The notes below the pieces were generated by a model. That model was not told the DNA's origin, did no database searches, and saw only the letters and a program-made list of their open reading frames with translations. Position numbers and translations under genes: made by a program. 33,146 nt of DNA from Acidobacteria bacterium Ga0077553 (GTDB lineage: Bacteria > Acidobacteriota > Terriglobia > Bryobacterales > Bryobacteraceae), in the NCBI GenBank assembly GCA_001464575.1, contig LNFE01000296.1, positions 1 through 33,146 on the forward strand. The letters run 5' to 3'. This document shows positions 17,006-25,940 of the stretch, piece after piece. Numbering within the stretch: the stretch's first letter is position 1; each line of letters starts with the position of its first letter.

Positions 17006-19054
17006 CTATGGAATATATCGAATTGTCACACCGGCAGGACTCTCCGCTGTTCCCACCCGGACACTGACCGGTATCGCCCCCCCCTCGATCCCCTCGGGCA
17101 CCCGGGCATTCACCTGCAGAACGCCAGCCACCAGACCGGGGGCTCCCCCCGCGTAAAGCACCTCCGCTTCCCGTCCGGCCATCAAGACCCGCACCGGCAG
17201 CACTGGCCGGGGAAGCGTCTCGCCGATCACCGATCCATCCGGCGGGGTTGGCTGCAGCAACCCTTCGCCGGTCACATAGAGCGTCACGACATTCTGCGTC
17301 CACAGCGCCGCCGCTGGCCCCCGGCCCGAGGCGTCAGCCGTAAAGATCGCCGGCGCACTTCCCGCAACCGCCACCTGGATCGAGGGACCAACCAGCCCGT
17401 TCGCCTCAATGGCCACCGGCACCGCGGCCTTCCCGCTCACCCCGTATGGCACAATCGCACTCAACTGGCCCGATGCCACATAAAGCAACGGAGCGGGCAC
17501 CCCATCCACGATCAAGCGCGTCCCGGCCAAGCGGGTTGGCACCCTGCCACCGCCATCGAGCGAAAACACCGCTACCGTCTCCGGTCCAAACGGTCCGCCA
17601 AAAACGGTCACGATCTCTCCCGGCGAGATCGCGCCACCCGCAAAGCTCGCTCCATTCACCACGCCGCCCGGCACAATCACCGGCGGGGCCGCATTCACCA
17701 CCAACGTCACACTTCCGGTGGCCGTTCGTCCGCCGGCGTCCGTCGCGCGGACCGTAAACGCGAAAGATCCCACCTCCTGCGGGATTCCCGCCAGAACGCC
17801 GTCCGCTCCCAAGCTGATCCCTGCCGGCAGCCGTCCGGACTCCACCCCCCATCGGTACGGCGCCACCCCGCCTCCCGCCGCCAGCATGGATCGATACGCC
17901 AAACCTCTGGTCGCCGCCGGCAGCGCAGCCCCCGTGGTCACCGAGAATCCCGCCAACACTTGAAGTGGATACGAACGGACCGCCGACGCTCCCGAAAGAT
18001 CGCGCAACTCCACCTGCACCGTAGCGGTCCCTGCCGCCGACGGCGTCCCGGTGATCACCCCGGCGCTCGACATCGTCAAACCGGCCGGCAACTGGCCGGA
18101 AGCCACCCGCCAGGTAAACGGCGCCCTGCCGCCCGAAGCGTCGAGAGCAAAGCGATACGCGACACCCAACGATGCGGCCGGCAAGCTCACCGTGGTGATC
18201 CGCAGAGGCTCCAACGTCGGCTCGATCACCAACCGCACCTCTCGGTCAAAGGCGCTGCTCAAACTGTCTGCCACCCGCACCAGAAACGAATATGCCCCCG
18301 CCACCGGCGTACGCCCGGTCACTCGTCCATCCGCACTCAAAGCAAAACCGGCCGGCAAGGGCCCCCGCAGCAGGCTCCAAGTGTAAGGCCCTGTGCCGCC
18401 CGCCGCCGCCAGGGGCGCACTGTAAGCCGTATCCAGGAACCCGTTCGGCAGTGCGGCCGTCTGCAGCGACGGCCCATCAATCGTCCACAGGTACTCGCGG
18501 ATCGTGATCTCGCCCTCGAGCGTATCCCGCGCCCGCAGCGTAAACCCATATGATCCGGGCGCCAAGGGCGTGCCCACAATGCGTCCGAACGTATTCAGGG
18601 TAACCCCCGGCGGAAGCCCGCCACTGCCCACGGAAAACTCGACCTGATTGCCGGATGCTCCCTCCACCGCCCGGTCGAAGTAGTTGTTCACCCGTCCGTT
18701 CGGCAGCACGATCGGCGCGGGACCTCCCGGCGAGCCTACCCGTACCAAGTAGGGCGCGCATACCGTTGCCCTCGATGCATCCTGCGCACACAGCTCCAGC
18801 CGGAAATAACCAATGGTTGGTGCCGTTATCCGCAACACCCCCGTCGCGGCGTCCAACGTGATTCCCGCGGGCACCGTGGTGTCCCCCGCAATCGAGAACC
18901 GGTACGGCGCCACCCCGCCGCGCACCGGCACCGGAAAGTCGAGAACCCGGCCCTGCACCGTCTGCAGCACCGGGTCCGTTCCCGCGATCGAAAAGCTACT
19001 GAACTGGGCCATCAACGGCCCGTAGGCCAGGGCAAGCACGAGAAGAAATCGCAT
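17006..19054 (-). CDS. Secreted Ig-like repeat protein with TIGR03437 C-terminal domain
   Basis: The protein has 682 residues. It has a signal peptide (MRFLLVLALAYGPLMAQ), then about five putative-Ig (He_PIG-type) repeats of roughly 85-90 residues. Each has the 'LPAG(I/L/F)xL...G.(I/V)xGTP...G.(Y/F).F.(V/L)RA.D' pattern, for example LPPGVTLNTFGRIVGTP, LPAGFALSADGRVTGRTP and LPAGLTMSSAGVITGTP. The last 230 residues (from GVVNGASFAGGAISPGEIV through LYVTGEGLLQP) are the domain described from Solibacter, TIGR03437. Such proteins are extracellular and presumed adhesive or carbohydrate-binding; no function is proven. It follows the BNR protein by 25 bp in one operon. Confidence 0.9.
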   Translation of the reverse strand: MRFLLVLALAYGPLMAQFSSFSIAGTDPVLQTVQGRVLDFPVPVRGGVAPYRFSIAGDTTVPAGITLDAATGVLRITAPTIGYFRLELCAQDASRATVCAPYLVRVGSPGGPAPIVLPNGRVNNYFDRAVEGASGNQVEFSVGSGGLPPGVTLNTFGRIVGTPLAPGSYGFTLRARDTLEGEITIREYLWTIDGPSLQTAALPNGFLDTAYSAPLAAAGGTGPYTWSLLRGPLPAGFALSADGRVTGRTPVAGAYSFLVRVADSLSSAFDREVRLVIEPTLEPLRITTVSLPAASLGVAYRFALDASGGRAPFTWRVASGQLPAGLTMSSAGVITGTPSAAGTATVQVELRDLSGASAVRSYPLQVLAGFSVTTGAALPAATRGLAYRSMLAAGGGVAPYRWGVESGRLPAGISLGADGVLAGIPQEVGSFAFTVRATDAGGRTATGSVTLVVNAAPPVIVPGGVVNGASFAGGAISPGEIVTVFGGPFGPETVAVFSLDGGGRVPTRLAGTRLIVDGVPAPLLYVASGQLSAIVPYGVSGKAAVPVAIEANGLVGPSIQVAVAGSAPAIFTADASGRGPAAALWTQNVVTLYVTGEGLLQPTPPDGSVIGETLPRPVLPVRVLMAGREAEVLYAGGAPGLVAGVLQVNARVPEGIEGGAIPVSVRVGTAESPAGVTIRYIP

Positions 19055-19079
19055 AGGCTCTGCCCCAGCCTACCACCGC

Positions 19080-20342
19080 TTACTTGCCGACGCGCCCCCG
19101 CAGTAACATCGCCTTCGCCACGCCCTCAGTGGTCTCCGTCCAACCCAGGAACACCCGGCCGGATAGACCCAACGCCACCGTCGGATACGTCAAATTGCCC
19201 TTGCCTTCGGCAGCTTTGGTTAGCGGTGACATCGCCCCGTCTGCACGAATCTCCCGGTACCACACGCTCATCTTCCCCCACCCGCCTTTCACCTTGGCGT
19301 CCCGCGCCTGAAACGTAATTCCAATGCGATCCTCGCCCAGCGTAATCTGCGGATGCGTCGGGTCTGTCGTGCCTATCGAGATCTTCTGCCGGGGCGCAAA
19401 GGACTTCCCGGCATCACTCGAAACGGCCAGGTAGATCGATGGATCCGCCGCCCCTTCGCTGAACCACGTCACGTACACCTTGCCGTTCAGCGTGGCCATC
19501 GCCGGGCCCACGTGCGGGCAGCCCTTAATCTTCCAGCCATCCCGGAACACCGGCTTGCCGGTCTCCCACGTCTCCCCGCGGTCCGCCGACGAAGCGAAGT
19601 AAATGTCCCGGATATCACCGGCCTCCACCTGCCGCCACGCCAACAACACCTTGCCGTCCACAAACCCGAACGACACCCGGCAGCACGGGCAAATATTCGT
19701 CGCCACCCGCTTGTTCTTCGAAAACGTCTTGCCCCCGTCCGTCGACTTCGTCAGGTAGATCGACGTGGTCCCGCCCGTCGCCCCCTCGGTCGCCGACCGT
19801 CCGTCCCGGCCGTCCAACCACGCCGCATAGATCGTTCCGTCCGGGCCCACCGCCGCCGACTGGAACGAGTGCGACACCGGCAGCCCGTCATCGTTCAAGA
19901 TCTTCGACGGGGACCACACTGTCCGCATCGTCCCCGCCGACGAGAACCGGATCACACTGCCGCCCGGATGCTTCGGGTCCTTGGCGCCCCAAACGGCATA
20001 CATCGTCGATTCGTCCGGTGAGGTCAGCAACTGCGGCGAATTCTCCCCGTGGTCACTCACCTCGCCCGGCACGTCGTTCACCCGCATCTGTTCGGCAAAG
20101 CTGTCTCCCAGGTCGTTCGACGCCTGAAACACAAGGTCCGCGCCTCCGTTGGGCAGCGGCACCGTGCTCACCATCATCAATCCGTGCGCCCGCCGCGCGT
20201 AAAACTTCGGACTCTTCGATAGGCCTAGCGCATGGGCCTCCGGCTCAAACACAGCCGCCGGGGCGGCCGCCGGATCGAGCTTGGTATTCGCCCCCAGCGC
20301 CACCCCTGGCAGAGCCAACAGCAAAGAACGTCGATTCATCAT
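19080..20342 (-). CDS. Exported BNR/sialidase-like beta-propeller protein
   Basis: The protein has 420 residues with a Tat-like leader (MMNRRSLLLALPGVALGA). Asp-box repeats typical of six-bladed sialidase propellers are visible: KSTDGGKTFSK, SADRGETWE and SSDAGKSFA. A cysteine cluster NICPCCR lies mid-protein with a further CPHVGPA downstream; this CPCC element is conserved in a group of uncharacterised exo-alpha-sialidase-like proteins and suggests metal or disulfide use. The canonical sialidase Arg triad could not be verified, so enzymatic activity is open. AAGGAG six bases before the ATG overlaps the stop of the TonB receptor gene (TAAGGAG), which couples the two genes. Confidence 0.82.
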   Translation of the reverse strand: MMNRRSLLLALPGVALGANTKLDPAAAPAAVFEPEAHALGLSKSPKFYARRAHGLMMVSTVPLPNGGADLVFQASNDLGDSFAEQMRVNDVPGEVSDHGENSPQLLTSPDESTMYAVWGAKDPKHPGGSVIRFSSAGTMRTVWSPSKILNDDGLPVSHSFQSAAVGPDGTIYAAWLDGRDGRSATEGATGGTTSIYLTKSTDGGKTFSKNKRVATNICPCCRVSFGFVDGKVLLAWRQVEAGDIRDIYFASSADRGETWETGKPVFRDGWKIKGCPHVGPAMATLNGKVYVTWFSEGAADPSIYLAVSSDAGKSFAPRQKISIGTTDPTHPQITLGEDRIGITFQARDAKVKGGWGKMSVWYREIRADGAMSPLTKAAEGKGNLTYPTVALGLSGRVFLGWTETTEGVAKAMLLRGRVGK

Positions 20343-20351
20343 GGGATCTCC

Positions 20352-23261
20352 TTAAAACGACAAGCGCAGCGCCAGTTGATGCTGCCGTGCTTCGCCCGCG
20401 GTCAGGCCATTGCCAAAGTTTGCCGAACTCAACACGCCATCCGGCAGGTCGTAGTTCACGGTGTTGGTCAGGTTATAAGACTCCGCCCGAAGCTGCAGCT
20501 TCCAGCGTTCTGTCAACGAAAACGTCTTAAAAAGGGAGAGGTTCGTCTGCAGCAGCGTGTCGCCCCGCTCCGTGTTCCGGCCAATGGTTCCCAACGTTCG
20601 GGCCGCCGGCGTCAGCATCGCCCGGGTCACCCCCGGCGCAAAGTCGATCGCACGCCGTTGGTCGGTGCCGTTCCGCACCAGCGTACCGGGCAGATCCAGC
20701 AGACGGTTGTTGTTATTGCCCACCAGGTTGTCCGTCCCCGAAAACAGCGTATACGGCCGCCCGCTGTTCATCGTCACGATCCCCTGTACGGACCACCCAC
20801 CCAGCAGCAGATTCCGCTTCCGCCAGGGCAGATCGTAGGTGAACGCAATGTTCCCCAAGTGCCGCACATCAAAATCCCCCGGCCCATAATTCAGCCGCGT
20901 ATTCCGATCGTCCAGCGCTAAAATCCCCCGGTCGAGATTCTGATTCCCGTTCGGAATATCGCTCACGGTATCCAGGGCCTTCGAGAAGGTATAGTTCCCC
21001 CGCACCGTCATCCCATTGCGCTGCCAGCTCAAGCTCGTCTGCAAGCCATGATAGTTGGACCGCGCATTCGTATCGAGCAGATTCACGACCCCCACCGCCG
21101 GGTCCGGACGCAAATTCTGCGCCAGTCCGTCGCCGCCGTTCGGCCGCAACGTCTGTGCCAGCCTCATCCCAATCGTCCCGATGTACCCCACGCTCCAGGT
21201 CGTCCGCGGATTGAACAGCTCCCGCTCATAGTTCAGTGTCAGATGCTGCGAATACGGGTTCCGCATATCGTTGTTCGGCCGCACCAGCCCGCTCGGAATC
21301 CCCGCCACCGCCCCATCCAGCAGATTCGGAAACCGCGGTGTCGCATTGGCAAACGACGTAATCAGCGGCGGGTTAAACCGCGTCAACCCCACGAACACCA
21401 GCTCCAGCACGTTGTAGTAAATCCCGTACCCGCCCCGCACAACGCTCTTGCCGTCTTTGTCCGCCTTCCAGGCAAAGCCAAACCGCGGCGCCAGATTGTT
21501 CGGATCGTTGTTAAAGCGGTACTGCTCCGCGATCAACCCGTTCACCTCCCGGGGCACGCTGTTGTATTCGTAGCGCACGCCCAGGTTCAGGGTCAACCGC
21601 CGATGGATCTGCCAATCGTCCTGGACGTAGGTATTGAACTCCGCCGCCCGCAGTCCGATATACGGCTGCCCCACGTTCCGCGTATACGCCGCCGGCCGTC
21701 CCGCCAGGAAGTCAGCCACATTGTTGAACCGCAACGAACCATTGAACTGTGCGTTAATCACGCCGTTGTTCAACTGCAGCCGCCGCAACGCCGCCCCCAT
21801 CTTGAGCGAGTGCCGCCCCTTCACCACCGTCAAATCATTCGTGTACTGGAAGTTGTTCTGAAACGTCTTCCGGCCCAAGAAGCTCTGGAACCCCAGCGAC
21901 GTCAACCCGTTCACCGTTAGAAACCCCAACTGCCCGTTCACCGCGGGATCCCCCAGCAACACATCCTCCTTGAACGTGTCCAGAATCCGGAAGCGGGTAT
22001 AGTTGAAGCGCGCTTCGTTCACCACATTCGCCTTGGGCGTCCAAATGTGGTGCAGCGAGTGCCCTTGCGAGCCAGTGCCCACGTTCGCTTCGCTCAGCGC
22101 CGCGCCGCCTTTGTTCACGTTGTCGGACGTCAGGTACGTTGACCGCGCGAACAGCCGTTGCGTCTCCGTCACGTTCACGTCCGCGCGAACGAGGAACGTC
22201 TGCATGAATCCGCCCTGCGGCAGGTTAGCCCGGAACAGATTCGTCCCCGGCAGGTTCGGCTCCGGATACCGGGCCACCAACGGCCGCACCGCCGCCACCG
22301 CCTGCGCGCGCTGCTCCGGCCGCAGGGTCTGAATCGTCGTCGCCGTCGATTGCACCCGGTTGAACCCTTCCCAATTGCCGAAGATAAACGCCTTGTCTTT
22401 CTTCAACGGGCCACCCGCTTGTCCGCCAAAGAAGTTGTACTTCAGCGGCGGCTTCACCAGGTCAAACGTATTCCGCGCCGCCAGCGCCTCGTTGCGCCAG
22501 TACTCGTATAAGGATCCGTGCCAATCGTTCCCGCCTTTCTTCGTCACCAGGCTAATGATCGACCCATTCTGCCGGCCATACTCCGCCTTGAAGTTGTGCG
22601 TCAGCACTTGCATGCCTTCAATGGACTCCGACGGAATCAGCTGTTCGCTGACGCCGCGGCCCATCATAAAGCCGCCTTCAATCTCGTTGTAGTCGTTCGA
22701 GTCAATCAGGTAGTTGTTGTTCCGGTTCCTCGCCCCCGCCACGGCAAACGGCCGGTGCGCCGCCGTCGATGGGGTCACCGCCGGGGTCAACCGGGCCTGG
22801 GTCCGGAAGCTCCGCCCTTCGCCGGACATCACCATCGGCAAGTCCGCCATCTGCAGTTGGCCGAAGGCCTTGCCTTCTCCCGCGCTGTCCACGGTCAGGC
22901 CGCTCACGGCCTCAGCCGAAACCGTCACCTCCTGCCGCGTCGATTCCGGCTGCAAGACAGCGCGAAGGTCGCGCGTCTGTCCCACCACCAGCCCGACGCT
23001 CGAAAACGTAAACTTCGCGAACCCCGCCGCGGTCACTTCCACGGCATACTCGCCCGGCGGCAGCGCGCTCACCCGGAACGCCCCCGCCTCGCCGGACTCT
23101 GCTCGCGTCTCCGCGTTCGTCGTCCGCGAAATCACCTTCACCGTGGCTTTAGACACGGGCAATCCCTGCGCGTCCATCACCGTTCCCATCAGTTGGGAAC
23201 TAATACTCTGCGCGCTCAATAGGCCAGCGCACGCCAGACCGCACCAAAGCAGTCGCACCAT
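20352..23261 (-). CDS. TonB-dependent receptor with N-terminal carboxypeptidase-regulatory domain
   Basis: The protein has 969 residues. A signal peptide (MVRLLWCGLACAGLLSAQ) is followed by a carboxypeptidase-regulatory-like domain (GTVMDAQGLPVSKATVKV, then LPPGEYAVEVTAAGF), a plug domain, and an outer-membrane barrel ending in a C-terminal aromatic residue (ALRLSF). This is the Oar-like architecture heavily expanded in Acidobacteriota. It would import a ligand, or export one in the Oar manner, across the outer membrane with TonB energy. AGGAG precedes the ATG. It follows the Cys-rich gene by 49 bp and precedes the BNR gene by 9 bp. The ligand is not known; the cysteine-rich neighbours hint at a metal. 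Confidence 0.93.
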   Translation of the reverse strand: MVRLLWCGLACAGLLSAQSISSQLMGTVMDAQGLPVSKATVKVISRTTNAETRAESGEAGAFRVSALPPGEYAVEVTAAGFAKFTFSSVGLVVGQTRDLRAVLQPESTRQEVTVSAEAVSGLTVDSAGEGKAFGQLQMADLPMVMSGEGRSFRTQARLTPAVTPSTAAHRPFAVAGARNRNNNYLIDSNDYNEIEGGFMMGRGVSEQLIPSESIEGMQVLTHNFKAEYGRQNGSIISLVTKKGGNDWHGSLYEYWRNEALAARNTFDLVKPPLKYNFFGGQAGGPLKKDKAFIFGNWEGFNRVQSTATTIQTLRPEQRAQAVAAVRPLVARYPEPNLPGTNLFRANLPQGGFMQTFLVRADVNVTETQRLFARSTYLTSDNVNKGGAALSEANVGTGSQGHSLHHIWTPKANVVNEARFNYTRFRILDTFKEDVLLGDPAVNGQLGFLTVNGLTSLGFQSFLGRKTFQNNFQYTNDLTVVKGRHSLKMGAALRRLQLNNGVINAQFNGSLRFNNVADFLAGRPAAYTRNVGQPYIGLRAAEFNTYVQDDWQIHRRLTLNLGVRYEYNSVPREVNGLIAEQYRFNNDPNNLAPRFGFAWKADKDGKSVVRGGYGIYYNVLELVFVGLTRFNPPLITSFANATPRFPNLLDGAVAGIPSGLVRPNNDMRNPYSQHLTLNYERELFNPRTTWSVGYIGTIGMRLAQTLRPNGGDGLAQNLRPDPAVGVVNLLDTNARSNYHGLQTSLSWQRNGMTVRGNYTFSKALDTVSDIPNGNQNLDRGILALDDRNTRLNYGPGDFDVRHLGNIAFTYDLPWRKRNLLLGGWSVQGIVTMNSGRPYTLFSGTDNLVGNNNNRLLDLPGTLVRNGTDQRRAIDFAPGVTRAMLTPAARTLGTIGRNTERGDTLLQTNLSLFKTFSLTERWKLQLRAESYNLTNTVNYDLPDGVLSSANFGNGLTAGEARQHQLALRLSF

Positions 23262-23310
23262 AGCTTTTCTCCTCTTCGTTTTCAGTTGTTAAAAGACACT
23301 TCCGCCCGGC

Positions 23311-23709
23311 TTACGCCACGGGGGGAGGTCGCTGAAAACGGGCTGGGGAATAGCCCGGGGTAGGACGCGTCCGCGGTTCGGGAGCTTCAATCGGCTCCAC
23401 CGCCACGGCCACCGGAAGCGGCCGCACCTGCGGCAACACTACCGAATACCGAACGGACAACTGCACCGAAGGAACCGCGCAGCAGCACTTACTGCCGCAG
23501 GAGTTCTCCGACCGGATCACCGGCTCTTTGCTCTGCCGCTTGCAGCAGCTATGGGCGTTGGCCTTCCGCCGGCAACATTCCATGCCTTCGAGACTCGGGC
23601 CGGACCACGACGCCGCCAGAGGCATGGCCTGCAAGAGAAGGAACAGCGCGAGGACCACGCTGCCGCAGCAGCGCCGCCCGATCGAGCTGAAAACCAGTCC
23701 CATCGCCAT
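23311..23709 (-). CDS. Small exported Cys-rich protein of unknown function
   Basis: The protein has 132 residues. A basic N-terminus and hydrophobic stretch (GSVVLALFLLLQAMPLAA) look like a signal peptide or anchor. The mature part is rich in paired cysteines: ECCRRK, HSCCKR and SCGSKCCCAV, with more in the leader (RRCCG), ten in all. The tail is proline-rich (EAPEPRTRPTPGYSP). The family is not recognised with confidence; the Cys/His clusters suggest binding of a soft metal such as copper. It is the first gene of the TonB receptor operon and is divergent from the TIM-barrel gene by 47 bp. A start at 23703 is equally possible. Confidence 0.65.
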   Translation of the reverse strand: MAMGLVFSSIGRRCCGSVVLALFLLLQAMPLAASWSGPSLEGMECCRRKANAHSCCKRQSKEPVIRSENSCGSKCCCAVPSVQLSVRYSVVLPQVRPLPVAVAVEPIEAPEPRTRPTPGYSPARFQRPPPVA

Positions 23710-23756
23710 TGATTCGAGAGTATCATAAGGCCAGAAACCGAACGTAGAGAGTTAAC

Positions 23757-24653
23757 ATGACCCGCCGCCACCTCCTCGCTACCCTCCCCGCCGCCGCCCT
23801 GGCCGCCGCACCCTCTCACATCCGTCTCGGCGGCCCCATCTTCCTCAAGTCCACCGACCCCGTCGAACTCGCCCGCGAACACAAGCGCCTCGGCTATGCC
23901 GCCGCCTACTGCCCCACAGTCCCCCTCGCCGACGCCGCCCGCGTCGAAAAGGCCTTCGCCGCCGAAGACGTCGTCATCGCCGAAGTCGGCGCCTGGAAGA
24001 ACATGCTCGACCCCGACCCCGCCGCCCGCGCCGCCAACCTCGCCTACGTCCAGGAGCGTCTCGCCCTCGCCGAAGCCGTCGGTGCCCGCTGCTGCGTCGA
24101 CATCGCCGGTTCGTTCAATCCCAAGGTCTGGTACGGCCCCCACAAAGACAACTTCTCCCCCCGCTTCTACGAAGCCACCGTCGAAAACGTCCGCAAGATC
24201 CTCGACGCCGTCAAGCCCAAGCGCACCAAGTTCGCCCTCGAAATCATGGGCTGGTCCGCCCCGGACTCAGCCGCCTCCTACCTGAAGCTGATTAAAGCCA
24301 TCGACCGCCCCGGCTTCGCCGTCCATATTGATGTGTGCAATGCGGTCAACAGCCCGGCGCTTTTCTATAACAACGCCGTCCTCACCGAAGATCTCTTCAA
24401 ACAGCTCAGCCGCTGGATCGTCTCCTGCCACGCCAAGGACCTCGCCTTTATTCCGGAAATGAATGTGCACTTCGTCGAAGTCATCCCCGGCCGCGGCGAG
24501 ATTGACTATCAAGCCTATCTCCGCGCCATCCAACGCTACGCCCCGCAGGCCCCGCTGATGCTCGAGCACCTGAAGACGGCCGAAGAGTATCTCGAAGGCG
24601 CCACCTACATCCGCAAAATGGCTGCTGCCGCCCAGGTTCCCATCTCCGCATGA
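23757..24653 (+). CDS. Exported sugar phosphate isomerase/epimerase-like TIM barrel
   Basis: The protein has 298 residues with a Tat-like leader (MTRRHLLATLPAAALAAAPS). It is an AP-endonuclease-2 superfamily barrel. The four metal ligands expected for xylose-isomerase-like enzymes are all visible: E162 in FALEIMGW, D192 in VHIDVCNAV, H225 in SCHAKDLA and E270 in LMLEHLK. Such proteins isomerise or epimerise sugars or inositols using Mn2+ or similar. GAGAG lies six bases before the ATG. Codon use is very C-rich at third positions. Its stop overlaps the start of the membrane protein gene in ATGA, so both are made together. Confidence 0.88.
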   Translation: MTRRHLLATLPAAALAAAPSHIRLGGPIFLKSTDPVELAREHKRLGYAAAYCPTVPLADAARVEKAFAAEDVVIAEVGAWKNMLDPDPAARAANLAYVQERLALAEAVGARCCVDIAGSFNPKVWYGPHKDNFSPRFYEATVENVRKILDAVKPKRTKFALEIMGWSAPDSAASYLKLIKAIDRPGFAVHIDVCNAVNSPALFYNNAVLTEDLFKQLSRWIVSCHAKDLAFIPEMNVHFVEVIPGRGEIDYQAYLRAIQRYAPQAPLMLEHLKTAEEYLEGATYIRKMAAAAQVPISA

Positions 24654-25228
24654 GCGTGATTATCCTGATGATCCTCGGCTGGATCGCCCTCACCGGTGCT
24701 CTAGCCCATCTCAACCTCCTGAGCGACTTCTCCCGCAACAACCCCGCCATCGGCTGGCTGATTCTCATTGCTCTCGGCGTCTCGACGGCCGTCGCCGTCT
24801 CCCCGCTCTGCAGCGCTTTCGTCCGGACAGCGCCCACTGCTTGGCTGATCGGCTTCCAATCGTTCCGGATCATCGTGGAGGTGCTCCTCCACCGCGGCTA
24901 CCTCGCCGGCATCGTCCCGGTGCAGATGACCTGGTCCGGCCGCAACTTCGATATCCTCACCGGTCTAACGGCCATTCCCCTCGCCATCCTCGCCGCCCGG
25001 GGCCAGCTTCCCCGCTGGGCCGCCATTGTGTGGAACCTCGCCGGTTTCGCGCTGTTGATTAACATCATGACCGTCTCGATCCTCTCGACGCCGACGGTCT
25101 TCCGCATGTTCCCCAACGAACCCGCCAACACCTTCATCGCCCAGTTCCCTTACATCTGGCTCCCCACCGTTCTCGTCCCCGCCGCTTGGGTCGGCCACCT
25201 CCTGCTCTTCCGCCGGCTCCAGAGCTAA
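24650..25228 (+). CDS. Integral membrane protein of unknown function
   Basis: The protein has 192 residues, largely hydrophobic, with five or six predicted helices: about 3-21, 33-53, 66-88, 102-116, 123-145 and 169-187. A polar segment, VPVQMTWSGRNFDILTG, lies mid-protein and is probably the conserved functional loop. I do not recognise a named family with certainty; similar small proteins are found widely as uncharacterised membrane proteins. It is translationally coupled to the isomerase-like gene by an ATGA overlap. The final bases overlap the stop of the convergent vapC gene (25225-25228). Confidence 0.8.
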   Translation: MSVIILMILGWIALTGALAHLNLLSDFSRNNPAIGWLILIALGVSTAVAVSPLCSAFVRTAPTAWLIGFQSFRIIVEVLLHRGYLAGIVPVQMTWSGRNFDILTGLTAIPLAILAARGQLPRWAAIVWNLAGFALLINIMTVSILSTPTVFRMFPNEPANTFIAQFPYIWLPTVLVPAAWVGHLLLFRRLQS

Positions 25229-25674
25229 CCCGCAACCGGAATGATAACCACGGCCTCCCGCGCTGCCGAGTCCGGCGGCAAGAGTCCGGCCGCCCTCCGG
25301 TCAAACGTCGCCAGCCTTCCCCCGTGCCGGATCGCTAAATCCAGGAGGACCGCATCCGTCAATTGCTGGTGCCCCATTATCCGGGTGAGAATCTCCTCGC
25401 GCACCCCTGCCAGCCCGTCGTCCAGCGCCCAGAAGCGGTGCCCACCATGGGCCGTCATCCGTGCCAGAACGTCCATCACGTCACCGAACAGCACCGGGAC
25501 CTTCACCACCGCCGGCTGCATCGACAACCGAACAAAGCCCAACTGCGTCAGCGGACAACTGGCCCACGCCGACGAGAAACTGCCGGCGAACCATCGGTGC
25601 GCCGCCGCGTGGTGCACATGGGTGGGCCACGCTAAGGCCAACAGAACGTTGACATCGAGCAAAGAGACGACCAC
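25225..25674 (-). CDS. vapC: VapC-family PIN-domain toxin
   Basis: The protein has 149 residues and a PIN ribonuclease fold. Likely metal-binding residues are D7 (SLLDVNVLLALAW), D107 (QLTDAVLLDLA) and D125 (LATFDRRA). The position often held by Glu after the second strand reads PLTQLGFVRL, a Gln variant seen in this subgroup. VapC toxins cleave tRNA or rRNA when the antitoxin is lost. The start is GTG at 25674, two bases after the vapB stop. With the antitoxin it forms a complete type II module. Confidence 0.88.
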   Translation of the reverse strand: MVVSLLDVNVLLALAWPTHVHHAAAHRWFAGSFSSAWASCPLTQLGFVRLSMQPAVVKVPVLFGDVMDVLARMTAHGGHRFWALDDGLAGVREEILTRIMGHQQLTDAVLLDLAIRHGGRLATFDRRAAGLLPPDSAAREAVVIIPVAG

Positions 25675-25676
25675 AA

Positions 25677-25940
25677 CTACCGCCCGTGTGCCAGGAACTC
25701 CCGAGCGAACTCTTGGTCCTCTCGGTTGGCCGCCGCCTCCACCTCGTCTAGTCCGAATTGAGGTGCTCCCGGCGTCACCTGGAACACAGGAAAACCGCTC
25801 CGTTCACCCACGGGCATCCGGGCCGCTATCCCTCGCCGTGCTAGTTCTGAAAGCGCGAGTCCCACCGCCACGCCCCGCGCCGCCGCCAAAACCCGCGCTG
25901 CGTCAAGTACATCATCCGCCACGTCCAGTGTCGTCCGCAT
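25677..25940 (-). CDS. vapB: VapB-type antitoxin
   Basis: The protein has 87 residues. The N-terminus MRTTLDVADDVLDAARVLAAARG is the ribbon-helix-helix-like DNA-binding start common to this antitoxin group, followed by ALSELARRGI. The C-terminal half (TPGAPQFGLDEVEAAANREDQEFAREFLAHGR) is the charged tail that should wrap the toxin. It is encoded immediately upstream of the PIN toxin. It would also autorepress the pair. No clear operator palindrome was identified. Confidence 0.82.
   Translation of the reverse strand: MRTTLDVADDVLDAARVLAAARGVAVGLALSELARRGIAARMPVGERSGFPVFQVTPGAPQFGLDEVEAAANREDQEFAREFLAHGR

Noticed and set aside
22518..23292. Plus-strand frames of about 200 codons opposite the TonB receptor
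   Set aside because: No similarity, and the receptor frame is certain.
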